Under the pieces are notes generated by a model. The model had not been told where the DNA came from. It worked only from the letters and a program-made list of their open reading frames with translations, and ran no database searches. DNA of 64,000 nt. It comes from Kalaharituber pfeilii (Eukaryota > Ascomycota > Pezizomycetes > Pezizales > Pezizaceae). The translations under genes and the position numbers were made by a program. This document shows positions 33,816 through 44,399 of the stretch, in pieces. The stretch spans positions 124,001 to 188,000 of the forward strand of contig WHUZ01000091.1 of assembly GCA_015179045.1 (NCBI GenBank), written 5' to 3'. The stretch's first letter is position 1, and every line of letters starts with the position of its first letter.

Positions 33816-34470
33816 ATGGCAAGGAGATACCGAATCGATGAGACTGGGAGATTGATGTTAGAAGGATATGATGGCCTTTGGAAAGCAGTCCCGAACTTGA
33901 GGCAAATTCAATTGATCCTGAAGAAATTCCATGATGACACCTGTGTAAGGCACTATGCAGCAGAGATCACCCACAGAAGAATCCTACAGGCAGGCTATGC
34001 CTGGCTGACAATGATGCGCGACTGTCGCTAATACTGCAAATCCCGCAAGAGATGTCAAAAATGTGCAGATCTGATAGATTTTCCGGTGGAACCACTAAGG
34101 CTGATCATAATGCTGGAGCCTTTTGAGATGATTATAGTAGACTATGCTGGTCCCTTCGAGCCTATGGGAGGTCGTGCATACATTCTTGTTATGATTGACA
34201 ACTTTACAGAGTTTCTAAAACTACTGACCTATCGAATTGCTGATGGCGCAGCTACTGTCCGGCTACTGCAACAAACCTTCTTAAGACATGGTTTCCCTCG
34301 CATCATCCATTCAGACCGGGGTTCGCACTTCTACAATTCTCGCCATAGCCCATTGGGCGGCATGCGAGTACTGATATAAAAAAAAAAAAAAAAAAAAAAA
34401 GCACTTCTACAACTATGAGACTATGGAGTTTGCAAAGGAACATGGCATCAAATGGGTCTTCAAGCCTTAG
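33816..34470 (+). pseudogene. Integrase region of the gypsy element
   Basis: The N-terminal zinc-binding part reads LILKKFHDDTCVRHYAAEIT and a following CXXXXXXC block after a stop (YCKSRKRCQKC). The catalytic core follows: MIIVDYAGPFEPMGGRAYIL with the first Asp and IIHSDRGSHFYN with the second. The ultrashort retroposon at 34337-34400 splits the core directly after SDRGSHFYN, and the frame resumes as YETMEFAKEHGIKWVF. The C-terminal domain is lost. Confidence 0.75.
34337..34400 (+). mobile_element. Ultrashort retroposon, family 1 (inside gypsy integrase)
   Basis: A 64-bp insertion: TTCT, hairpin CGCCATAGCCCATTGGGCGG, foot CATGCGAG, linker TACTGATAT and 23 adenines. It is flanked by perfect 12-bp duplications GCACTTCTACAA at 34325-34336 and 34401-34412. 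Removing the insertion and one duplication restores a continuous integrase reading across the site, so the insertion boundaries are certain. Confidence 0.95.
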
Positions 34471-34479
34471 CTTTCTTGC

Positions 34480-35480
34480 ATTTTAGACCGGTCATCAATT
34501 GCCGGCCACAAATGGCTAGACGTACAGGGATATGAAATGTACAAATGTTCCATTCTGTAGATAATTGATGACCACCGCTATTATGTTAAATGGCCAATAT
34601 AGTCTACTTTAGTTTCAATAACCTTTCTTTTATTAATCAACGATTTTGATAAGGGCACCAAACGGTGCCGCTTTTGAAGAGTCGCTCAATGAGGCATTGA
34701 AAGTGTTCGATCGATTACACTGATTAGACCCCCCCGATTACACCTCCGATTAAATTTTTGACCATGTAATTCGAACTCCCCTACCGGAATTGTGCCAAGT
34801 CCTCATATGCGGAGAGCTAACCCTTATACCGTAGACCCTTATACCGTAGATTCCTACATCCTTTACTTTTCAACATATACAGTATGTCTCGATTAAAAGC
34901 CAAAAATAGCTCAACCGATTTTTCTGCTTAATGATGACCATTTTACTGCTGTACGGGCGCCAAATTCCATGCCGTCATTTCACCAAGCGAGTTTGGATGA
35001 GTACCTGCCTGAACCCACAAACCCTCACACGCTGAAGCATGATTACGAATTCCCAAGTTACCCGCAAGTTTCAGCAATCATGCAAAACCACCTGGTTACG
35101 AGACTACAAAACCACTATAGAATAACCTTACACAAATCTTCCGTTATGATACACTCTCTCCGCCAAGAACTTCTAATTTGTATTCGCTAGTGCACACGAG
35201 CCTCATCCTCTTACTCATGATACAGAGTAAAGAATCTGCTCCTGCACGAATTCGTTGATTCTAGTCACCTCCCCCTCCTCCTATCGCTTATTCAGCTGTT
35301 TCAACGCCTAAACATCCCTTTGTGCGAGTCAACCTTGGCGAGGTTTCACTTATATTGATGGTATTATCTATGCTTAACAATCGTCATCGGAGTCCGCGTC
35401 CTACAATACTGTGGTTCACCACTCCCTAGGCAGCCTGGCAATCCGGACACATTTACCACCAAAACAATATCTCAACGACG
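34480..35480. other. Spacer without recognised genes
   Basis: AT-rich sequence with AATTGATGACC and TAATGATGACC motifs and the doublet ACCCTTATACCGTAGA. It may include the edge of a DNA element, but I cannot define termini. No ORF with a recognisable family is present. Confidence 0.5.
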
Positions 35481-35487
35481 ACAACAG

Positions 35488-35949
35488 CATTTGTGAATGC
35501 GCTTTCTGTAGGTAGACTAGTAGACAAAGGGTAATTATTGCTATCTAGCACTTTACCTTCCTCAAAAATTGTGGGTGAGAAGGAATTATGACTTGTCACA
35601 TTTCTGTTGCAAGGCTTGTATTTACGTTGCCTTGACTTGTTCAGTTGTCAACTCCCAAAAGTAGATATGTATGCACTAGCTCTGTAATCTAACGAATAAA
35701 AGGCAAATTAAATATAGCACCTTACTAAACCTCTTCAGGTGATTCTTGACATATAATATCATAGCTTTGAAGAGTAGGAGTACTTCTGAACGATTTGTAT
35801 GGGACCCCATACAAATAAATGTCAGGCCTTCCGACAGAAATGCGACAAGCCAAAATTCCTTCACACCCACAACGTTTGAGGAAGAAAAGTACTAGATAGC
35901 AAGAATTACCCTTTATCTATTAGCTACACAAAGCGCATAAACAAATGCT
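35488..35949. mobile_element. Small fold-back element with ~110-bp TIRs
   Basis: The left arm begins GCATTTGTGAATGCGCTTT and includes AAAGGGTAATTATTGCTATC and TTGTGGGTGAGAAGGAATT. Its diverged inverse forms the right arm (about 35840-35949). About 240 bp of unique AT-rich sequence separates them. There is no ORF. A target duplication is not clear. Confidence 0.7.
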
Positions 35950-36218
35950 CCGGAATCCCGGGTGTCCAGGAAAGTGATGAACAAATATCGAAGGTATAGT
36001 AACTTTCCACTCCGAACCTTTCTCTTTCTCCTTCAGTTCCTCTGTTGTCAGAATATCTGTTGTATATCAGGGATATGTTGAGACTATGTTGATATTAGAA
36101 ATACCAGCCACTGTATGTTGGAAGTTTGATGGTAGTTGGACCAATATTGGCAGAGTCGCATACCATCTCCAAGAGCATATTTTGCTTATATGGGCATATT
36201 TGATATTAGGGTTGTTAT

Positions 36219-36277
36219 TTTTTTTTTTTTTTTTTTTATTTCATTACTCGCATGCCACCTTATAGGCTATGGCGAGG
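36219..36277 (-). mobile_element. Ultrashort retroposon, family 1
   Basis: A T run of about 20, TTCATTACTCGC, then the hairpin in mutated form (GCCACCTTATAGGCTATGGC). Flanking duplications TTAGGGTTGTTAT are perfect over 13 bp at 36206-36218 and 36278-36290. The TTAGGG in the duplication is target sequence and not a telomere. Confidence 0.93.
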
Positions 36278-36832
36278 TTAGGGTTGTTATGTGGTGAAAG
36301 CAAACATGTAAGAATTTCTACAGGTACACAATGGATTTCTAGGCCTTCATCCAGATACCCAGAAGTATAGTCATATGGGCGAGGCTGAAGTACTTCGCAC
36401 ATGATATATAGTCTAGTTGGCATGACCCCCGACCGTACATTATACATATATATGTGCCGGGCCATTCGTAACAACGTTCCAGTGGCCACTGGCCCGGACT
36501 ACTCAGAGGAACGCTGGTTCGTGATCACACACTAGTACAACGCATTGACCTTTTTGTTCTGCGCACAGAACTACAACAGAATGTTGGTATGTTGGTGGCT
36601 GTTAAAATACTCGAAGGTTCGAAATTGTAATTGCCTAAATCATTTGTTTATTTTTTTGTTTATTTACTCAAGTATTTAAACTTGATATTTTTCCATGCTG
36701 TCGGTATTTTGAATGTATTCTACATATATCGCATTCTGTTCCATACACTTCTCTAGTATACAACGCCAAGCCTATCTTATTTACCTAAACTGGTATATAC
36801 TTTTCAGCCTCATTCCTTAACAATCTTTACCT

Positions 36833-37195
36833 ATGGAGCCTTTTACACCCGAAGTTCGCCATCAATTCGAGCTATATATTCAATCTCGGGATCATACAAA
36901 TAGATATCGAATGGAACCTCAGAAGTTACGTGAAATTCGAATTTTCTGTCGTGATCCAGAACGGCCCATATCTTCAGCAGCTGAGAATAATGTTAAAAAT
37001 CTTGCCAAGGTAAGTATAACCTATAATGGGATATTTTAATAAGATATTAACAAATTAGAAATTTTTTATTAATGAGGATGGCGTTCTAATGCGCAAAGCG
37101 AATCCTCCCCAAAACGAATACCATCGTGAGGCCATTATAGAAGATCGAGCATTTAACATTATTCAAGATATTCATTGCAATCTTAAAGTTGTTTT
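36833..37195 (+). pseudogene. H2C2-type integrase N-terminal fragment
   Basis: Exons 36833-37009 and 37059 onward join in phase across a 49-bp intron (GTAAGT to TTAG). The product begins MEPFTPEVRHQFELYIQSRD and continues KFFINEDGVLMRKANPPQNE and AIIEDRAFNIIQDIHCNLK. This resembles the segment before and into the His-His-Cys-Cys zinc domain of integrase-type transposases, as in Ginger- or GIN-like elements. The second His, the Cys pair and the catalytic core are absent because the frame runs into a minisatellite. The family call rests on motif spacing and is tentative. Confidence 0.45.
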
Positions 37196-37575
37196 TCCTG
37201 TCGTCGGAGGGGGTCATTCATCACGCTGTATTTTTTTTGCCCTGTCGCCGGAGGGGTCCTTGATGAAGCTGATTTTTCCTGTCGCTGGAGGGGTCCTTGA
37301 TAAAGCTGTTTATTCCTGTCGCTGGGGGTCTTTGATGAAGCTGTTTTTCCTGTCGCCGGAGGGGTCCTTGCTGCTGCTGTTTCTCCGTTTGTTTTTCACC
37401 GGAGACGGTCCTTGATGAAGCTGTTTTTTCCTGTCACTGGAGGGGTCCTTGATGAAGCTGTTTTTTCCTGTAGCCGGAGGGGTCCTTGCTGCTGCTGTTT
37501 TTTTTTTTCGCCGGAGACGGTCCTTGATGAAGCTGTTTTTTCCTGTCGCTGGAGGGGTCCTTGGTAGAGCTGTTT
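37180..37575 (+). repeat. Minisatellite with GTCGCYGGAGGGGTCCTTGATG units
   Basis: About ten irregular copies of a 30-40 bp unit (TGTCGCCGGAGGGGTCCTTG followed by ATGAAGCTGTTTTTTCC or GCTGCTGCTGTT). It replaces the downstream part of the integrase-like gene inside the 36.4-38.4 kb element. Confidence 0.85.
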
Positions 37576-37723
37576 TTTTCAAACAGTGGATATGTGGACA
37601 CGCGAGTGTGTGTGTGTGAGTTTGAGAGGGTGAATTGTAGGTAGAATGAGAAAATTCAAATTCTGAGTGGCCCGGGCCAGTCACGAACCAGCGTTCCATT
37701 GAGTAGTCCGGGCCAGTGGCTAC

Positions 37724-38379
37724 TTTTTTTTTTTATTTTTTTATTTCATTACTCGCATGCCGCCCTATGGGCTATGGCGAGGGTTTAATTTAACTAAAAC
37801 AAAATCAAAACGAATACGGTCTTAAATACATGATGCCCGCGGTCTTTAGAAGGTGTTGCGGGGAGAGCGGTCAGCATCCTGAATCTTCATCTCCGTCCTC
37901 TTTCAGGCTCATACCGACACGCCTTGAGCCACTTCCCTCCGAGTCGCACCTTGTCCTTGTCTAGGTCTTCCTCCAAGTATACCACTATGGAACTTGTCTT
38001 CTTCCCCTCTCCGACCAAAATGTCCTTTTTCCTTAGCCATCTGATGCTGGTGATCTTTGGCATGTCTTTATTGTCCTCGGACAGCCATCTTCTGACGTTG
38101 CCCAGTTCCCTTCTCAGGGCAACGCCATGTATGACTAGTCCGGATTTGGCTTTCGTCGTCGTCGGGGTCGGCGGGGTAGCCTTTTTGGTGTCTTTTGGCG
38201 GGGTGCTACGGGGTTGTGGCTTTGGGTTGGCTGGGGCTGGTGCCGGAGCCGGGTTCGTGGGTGTGGGGGTGGCTGGAGCTGATGCTGGAGCCGGGGCGGG
38301 TGAATTCGGGACCGGGGAAGGTGTCGTTTTTCCTGTCTTCCTCTTCCTCCTTGTGGGTGTCTTAGCCGGGGGCGGGGGT
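37724..38379 (-). mobile_element. ORF1-only LINE derivative, copy 2
   Basis: A minus-strand insertion of about 656 bp with flanking GGCCAGTGGCTACT repeats (about 37711-37723 and 38381-38393). It encodes a Pro/Ala-rich segment and then the ORF1 core (LVIHGVALRRELG, SIRWLRKK, VVYLEE, ending EPERGRR). The family 1 3' region, hairpin and A-tail follow directly. As in copy 1, ORF1 joins the tail with no ORF2. The clean duplication makes it a genuine transposition product, not a chance deletion after insertion. Confidence 0.85.
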
Positions 38380-38449
38380 GGGCCAGTGGCTACTGGAACG
38401 TTTGTTACGAATGGCCCGGCACATATATATACTAGAGTTCTCAGCCACC

Positions 38450-39125
38450 CACGTTAACCAGTATCATCAGGCATTCAGCACATAATTTTCTATGCATACA
38501 TTCTACTTTGGAGCTGTCGAGCGTTACCCACGCTATGCAGGACTGTAATGTTCACTGCATCAAGGCCCCCATGTATATTCCGCTGCACCTATTTAGATAT
38601 TCGAGCATTTGTTTGTCAATAATAACTTAACTTAGATACCTCCGCGTCCTGTTGCAATCCCTGCATGCAGGCTATCAGCCTGAGGCACCGGAAATACCTC
38701 CGATGCGTACCCCGCCTAACGCCTGCATATTAGCGTGCGTGACTGGTGTTCCGCTTACCTTGTATACAAGCACCTGTCGGGAGTTGTCCCGGTACGCCTA
38801 ATGCCACGGGGAGTCCCGGTGGGCAGCCTAACCTCTCAGAGGTGGGGTACTACCTATGTGTTCTCCCCCATGGCTTCCATTATCTCCGCTACCACCTGCC
38901 ATCTCCAGTGGTAACGGCGAGAGAGTGCTCGGTCTGCCTCGTATATTCGGCCCGTTCGCCTAACTGGTGAATTGTGTCTCAATAGAAGGTCTCGAGCTAC
39001 TCTCCCCAACTTTTGCCGGCGCTATCCTAAATCGAGGCGCGCGAACCACATTTAGTCCACATTGCGCTCTACTTCGTCCAGTTTCCACCCCTTCTAAGTC
39101 CTTACGCCACTGCCAGCTGGCTGCC
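38450..39125. other. Spacer without recognised genes
   Basis: Open frames exist on both strands but none carries a recognisable domain or intron. Sequence composition is mixed. Confidence 0.5.
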
Positions 39126-39138
39126 TCCTCTCCACAAC

Positions 39139-39195
39139 TCGCCATAGCCCATAGCGGGGCATGCGATGGTGATATTAAAAGAAAAAAAAAAAAAA
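39139..39195 (+). mobile_element. Ultrashort retroposon, family 1
   Basis: A 57-bp insertion: TCGCCATAGCCCATAGCGGG hairpin, foot ATGCGA, linker TGATAT and an A-tail with one G. Duplications CCTCTCCACAAC (39127-39138) and CCTTTCCACAAC (39196-39207) differ at one base. Confidence 0.85.
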
Positions 39196-39570
39196 CCTTT
39201 CCACAACCATCACTACCACGTGTCCCAATCTGCAGTCCTCCCGTTCAGCTTGAAGGCTGCCTGGGAATATACGAGCAGCAGCCTAATTTTGCCGCTACCA
39301 ATGTGCTCCAGGTCGGCTCCTCAATGGCCTCCAGGGTTCCCTTCCTCCCGGCGGCTTCTCCGCCCCACAAGGCCGCCTTGGGTGACTACATAGCAGCTGC
39401 CTCCCGCCTCTCCGGCTGTCGCTCTCCTCCAGCACAAACTCCTCTTACTCGCCAAGCGTGCAAGAGTGTTGAGAGCTGGGGTGTAACTGGAAGGCGTAGC
39501 TGCACCCGACCTCTACCATTGCCTTATCGCCATGCCTCCCTATGCCTGGATATTGTCCAGCCCAGCTATT

Positions 39571-39632
39571 GACTCTTTTTTTTTAATCACATAACCCCGC
39601 TTGCAGCTATTCGCCATGGCAGAGCTCCTGGG
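39571..39632 (-). mobile_element. Retroposon of family 2
   Basis: T run, then AATCACATAACCCCGCTTGC and CAGCTATTCGCCATGGCAG, the minus-strand form of family 2. I see no clean target duplication, so the boundaries are approximate. Confidence 0.7.
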
Positions 39633-39639
39633 CCGCGGC

Positions 39640-40430
39640 CCTCAATGCTCAGAGGCAAGTAACCAGTTGTAGACTCTCTAACACTCCCCGTTACGCTTGA
39701 TAGGCACCTGTGAACCTCCTCTATTACTGGTATTGGAATTGCTCCCCACTGTGCAGCCCTTGGAGCCCTGTTACCCTAATTATTAATGTTATAGCTGCCT
39801 CAGCTTTGTATTCGTGCCAGTCTACCTATGAAAGGGCCGGTTTGTCGTCATACTGTCCGGCTCAACCCCTAGGACGACCGTGATAACCCCCACCATTCGC
39901 TACCTTTCCGGTCTACAGTATCTCGCATTCCACCCTCCCCAGCTCATCTGCTGCCGTCCGGTCTGCCATGCAGATGTTCTTCGCAAGTCCTCTCACTTGG
40001 GCATATTCCTACATCTATGAGCTCTGTCACTACGCAGGTGGCTAAGCTCTTCCAAATCATCCTACACTGCCTTTCTTGGCGTACCAAGCCAATTCATTTT
40101 TCAGGTAACAGATTTTAACCGCATTACAATGCCAAAGTACTCAAACCTACAAGTGTTGCAATCGGGTATTTTAAGTGAAACCACAGAGAATCGTGAACCC
40201 ACTGCGATTGCAGCAGCGTGGGCAAAACAAAAATCCTAAACGTTAATTTTGAATACCCTGTTCTATTTCTTTAAGTATATATTATCTACAACCACTCTTT
40301 CATGGAATGCCTTGGACAAAACTCGATGTCAATAAGCGGTATCGTAGTTAAGAAAAGTGCCCATCTATCTAGTGGCCGCGTCGCTGACCTCCTACGGAGC
40401 CTACCGTCGGGAGAGCCTCATCATCCTCCG
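39640..40430. other. Spacer without recognised genes
   Basis: Pyrimidine-rich on the plus strand, with no recognisable coding or repeat structure. Confidence 0.5.
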
Positions 40431-40434
40431 AGGA

Positions 40435-43400
40435 TCAATCGCTAGCATCCATGTGCGAAGTGGCTCGTCCCCCATGATAGCGATCGACCATTGAGGCCTC
40501 GTGAGCTTGAAGTATGCGGATCACGTCGTCTTTGAACGGTGTGGGTGAACGAGTAGCCAGCTGCAAAGGGGTATGGCCTTCATTATCGCAATCTGTGACG
40601 GAGGCTCCATGTGCCAGTAAGATCTCGACAGCGCTCACACGACCCAGCACAGCAGCTATGTGCAAAAGTGGTTTGATGCAATCATTGCAGCTCCTCATGG
40701 ATGCCCCGTGTGCGAGTAAGATCTTGACAACGCTTGTATTATTCCCCATATGGTACTCCATATTCTGCTAACCAGCATGTGACAATGTCATTGCCAGTGT
40801 CCGTATGACGAAGAATCCAGTCAAGGACATGAGAATATGTGGGGTCATAGTACTGCTCCTCGATGGTCGCCCTTCTACTGTTAGGTTGCAGGAAGCATTG
40901 TGCTGTCACATGAACTGCTGAAAGCAGACGATGTCCAGCCTTGTTGGCTTCATTGGTTTTCGGTGGGTGTTCAAGCAGTGCCTTGACCAGGTCCATATGT
41001 GACTCCATCATTGCAAGGAGTAATACAAGGGCATCTCGATAATGTGTGCTAGAGACTAATGGTTCAGAAATGTTGTGCATCCTGATATACTGCCCAGAAT
41101 ACAGAAGGGCCATCACATGCAGGAGCATGGCATCTAGCAGGGTAATGAATACGTGAGCCCCAGGTCCCAGATATCGGCGGGGAACGATGGATAATCTCCT
41201 CATTAGAAAGAACCCAACTACCTTCTGCATTGTTGCCATTATTTCCAGGTCTTATTTCTGGGCCTGGTGCCTGCCCCTCCCAGATCGTCAAGTCTTTGAA
41301 GTTGTCTCGGAGCTGAGGAAGTCGGATGCTCCTGTCCTGTAGACGTTTAAACTCATCATTGACTGCCTGCTCTTTGCGTTACGTATATTTCTTATTGTCT
41401 GCTAGCGGCTACATGCTCAACTTTACTTACTTTTATCAATCGCTGGATATCAAACCTGACCTTGGTCTCAACATATCCAAGCTGAGGATGAACTGTCACA
41501 ACATCTGTCAGGATCCATGATGCTTTTAACAAATTCAGATACACTTTTTGAGGCAGCTCTGCATCCATATCAGGTGAGCGGAGCTCTGTATGCGCCTTAA
41601 GTAGCCACCATCTACCCGCTTTGATCCATTCTTCGATGCCAATGACTGTCCACCGCTGGGCTACCTCCGCAGCCTTCATGCATTGTTCCGTAAACATGAT
41701 CCGGTCAAATGCATCTGTGCCACCAGCAGACATAACCGGTGGTGCGATCATGGCAGCTTGAGAGGTGCCTATTTGTGCACATGTGATGTAGGTTTTCAGT
41801 TCCTGGATGCCATGGTCTATAGATTGAGTCACGTCCTCAAGGCGTTGCAAAGAGGAACTAGAAGTAGGCATCAGCTGTTTTCGTATTCTGGAACCTTATC
41901 TATAGGAATTGAGGTCATTCTTTCCAGCACACGTTAGGATCAGATTAAGTATCCCATTGTGGTAGGTCAGCTGGCAGGAACCTGTTACCGTCACTTACCT
42001 AGTAGTGCCTGGCGACCGGGATGTGCAGGTTTTCTTGGCACCCCTCCTCCTACACTTCCAAACGTAATATCTCCAGCATCAGGCATGTTAGCAGCATCAT
42101 GTAAAGTGCAGCATATTTAGTAGGCATAGCTGAATATTTGGAGGATATCTGATAGCTGCACTTTTTGTACACCATTTTTCATTCAATTATATACACAAAA
42201 AGTACAGTCTCTACCCCCCTTGCATACCACAGAATAGCATATACCAAGTACTACATGACTGTGCTCAATTATAGCTCTTCGCACTCTCAAGTGGCCATAG
42301 AGGAAGGTTAGCTAACTCATACAATCATAGAATAGGGTTGGTGCAGATTTTTAAGGGCTCAAAAGCAGTAGCCGAAATGTCCGACAGTGCCGGAAATGCC
42401 GAAACTACCAAAATGTCCCTACTGTTACTCGAAGCAGCAATAGTATACATTAGGAATGATAGGATTGATGGGTATGAAACTGCCCTCTTAACTGCAGCGC
42501 TGTATACTATGACTGATAGCGTTTACTGCTAGGAAGACACCCACCCACGAATATCATTGCATGTAGCAGGACTGATAGTACTTACTGCTAGAAAAATGCT
42601 CTCATGAATGCCACAGTATAGCAAGATTACAGGATTGGTAGCTACGATAGGCGTCTACACTGAGGACAGTATTTAGCAGTAGAATTGGCAGGTATGGAAG
42701 CATTCCTATGAGCACTCCTATGGCCATAATAGTATATGCCTAACTGACAGGATTAACAGGTGAGATGAGCTCTTGTGACATCGATATATATCAGAACTGA
42801 TAGGCAGGATAAGGATTACAAAACCACTGCCATACAGGTCTATATAGGTTGATATAGATATTAATATTGATAAGGATTGCATCTTCCTTATAGTAATAGA
42901 ACAAGCTAGTATACTTCTAGACGTCCATTGCCCTACAATGGCTGCATAGGCGTCAGAGTGACTAGATAAGGGAGTATTTATCAGGGTGTTCAGTGTTGAG
43001 CAATGACATTAGGACAGTACACTGTAAGAAGCTGTATAAAGAGGCCAAGGGCACCCATGATACCTATGACAGTAAGGGTGGCAGGAACACTCGGAATGCC
43101 TATGATACTAAGAATTATGGATATCCAGAGTGTGCAAAGCAGCCAGGAAATAGTCTATAGAGTATAACGGCATCCTGCGGTCAAGCTGGTAGCACTTAGC
43201 ATAAATTTTTCCTTGCTAATACAATAAAGTGGTGAAAGAATTAATGTATTATACAATGACCATTCTAGTGCATATTTGCTGTACAAAACTTTATAGACTA
43301 TAGGGAGAGTATGGAAATACTGCTTAGAGTGGTATATGGGTCGCGGTAGGCTATATTATATCTACAATAGGACATATTGGCAGTTTCGGCATTTCCGGCA

Positions 43401-44260
43401 CTTTCGGACATTTCGGCTACTGCTTTTGAGCCCTTAAAAATCTACACCAACCCTATTCTATGATTGTATGAGTTAGCCAACCTTCCTTTATGGCCACTTG
43501 AGAGTGCGAAGAGCCATAATTGAGCACAGTCATGTAGTACTTGGTATATGCTATTCTGTGGTATGCAAGGGGGGTAGAGAACTGTACTTTTTGTGCATAT
43601 AATTGAATGAAAAATGGTGTACGAAAAGTGCGGCAATCAGATGTCCTCCAAATATTCAGCTATGCCTGCTAAATATGCTGCACTTTACATGATGCTGCTA
43701 ACATGCCTAATGCTAGAGATATTACGTTTGGAAATATAGGAGGAGGGGTGCCAAGAAAACCTGCACATCCCGGTCGCCAGGCACTACTAGGTAAGCGACG
43801 GTAGTATGCTATGTTAATAGTTTATGGATATCTAAATGAAGGTTCAAACATGCCTTGCTCCTCAGTGCATCAACCTCTTTGGCATCTAGGGACCACTTGA
43901 ATCTATCCCACCGCTGCTTCAGCTCTGGCCTGGATGTGTTGCCTAGCTTGCGGTGCTTTTGAAAAATATCATTCAATGTATTTAGGGTATGTTCAAGGCT
44001 CTGAAGCATCTCCTTCAGCATGCGCTTTCGGTTCTCCCCTCCTTTCATCAGGATGGATGTGGGATCCTTAACCTCCTCATCAAATACAAACATCATCACA
44101 TGGAGTCACTTTAGTTCATCAACTAGCAATCTGAACTCTTGAGGCGCCCCACGAGAAACACGAATTAGGTCATTGTAAATGGTCAATGCTGTAAGGGCGA
44201 TGCTGGGATCAGTAGGCGAAGGCACGATCGCGGGTGCTACGAGACAGCAGGGACAGAGAG
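40435..44260 (-). pseudogene. Fungal STAND-type/ankyrin gene, interrupted
   Basis: Read on the minus strand. The N-terminal part (about 44260-43809) reads LTIYNDLIRVSRGAPQEF, RLLVDELK, a stop codon, then MMFVFDEEVKDPTSILMKGG and WDRFKWSLDAKEVDALRS, which matches the helical N-terminal region of fungal NLR-like/ankyrin proteins. It continues at 41855-41431 (SSLQRLEDVTQSIDHGIQEL), then a GTAAGT intron and an exon from 41366 (AVNDEFKRLQDRSIRLPQL). Downstream are frame shifts and two ankyrin-type repeats (VVKILLAHGAS, AVEILLAHGASVTDCDNEGH, TPLQLA) at 40761-40435. The gene is dead: one in-frame TGA, frame shifts, and a 1.8-kb element inserted at the intron after KLLT. Intact relatives are thought to act in self/non-self or stress signalling. 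Confidence 0.65.
41988..43801. mobile_element. 1.8-kb element with ~420-bp TIRs
   Basis: TIRs begin CCGTCRCTTACCTAGTAGTG and run about 420 bp (41988 to about 42415; about 43375 to 43801), with TA outside both ends (41986-41987, 43802-43803). They contain TGGCGACCGGGAT and TTTTAAGGGCTCAAAAGC. The 0.95-kb interior has no transposase. It interrupts the STAND/ankyrin gene. The shared CGACCGGGAT stretch relates it loosely to the element at 22.3-24.1 kb. Confidence 0.85.
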
Positions 44261-44347
44261 GGACAAGGTGGAAGAGAGAATGAGCGTACGTTGACCAGTG
44301 GAGACTACATACAGGCGGGTAGAAGAGGTATATATAGACGAGAGAGA

Positions 44348-44383
44348 TTTTTTTTTTTTTTTTTTTTTATATCATTGATCGCT
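44348..44383 (-). mobile_element. 36-bp retroposon insertion, extreme truncation
   Basis: Only a T run of about 20 plus ATATCATTGATCGCT, the last 15 or so bases of the family 1 tail. It lies between perfect 11-bp duplications GACGAGAGAGA at 44337-44347 and 44384-44394. Reverse transcription stopped within the 3' foot of the hairpin. Confidence 0.9.
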
Positions 44384-44399
44384 GACGAGAGAGAGTGAA

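Larger units (their letters stand above)
29785..34470 (+). mobile_element. Decayed Ty3/gypsy-type retrotransposon
   Basis: Domain remnants occur in the order gag, CCHC zinc knuckle, reverse transcriptase, RNase H, integrase, which is the Ty3/gypsy order. Frames are broken by stops and indels throughout. I could not identify LTRs or a primer-binding site. The internal remnant ends near 34470, inside the integrase core. The integrase segment is interrupted by an ultrashort family 1 retroposon. Confidence 0.8.
36454..38422. mobile_element. DNA element with integrase-like zinc-finger fragment
   Basis: Inverted termini of about 75 bp begin GTGCCGGGCCATTCGTAACA and run to AACGCTGGTTCGTGA. The right one is split by a LINE-derived insertion (37724-38379). 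Perfect 8-bp ATATATAT flanks lie at 36446-36453 and 38423-38430, though such low-complexity sequence is weak evidence. The interior carries a spliced gene fragment (36833-37195) and a minisatellite (37180-37575). It is non-autonomous. Confidence 0.7.

Noticed and set aside
36206..36290. TTAGGG motifs resembling telomere repeats
   Set aside because: The motif occurs once in each target duplication around a retroposon and is not tandem.
36833..37415. CRISPR-like array in the 37.2-37.6 kb repeats
   Set aside because: Units are irregular and contiguous without unique spacers, and the surrounding DNA is eukaryotic.
37310..37699. Lys/Pro-rich minus-strand frame
   Set aside because: It is the reverse reading of the 37.2-37.6 kb minisatellite.
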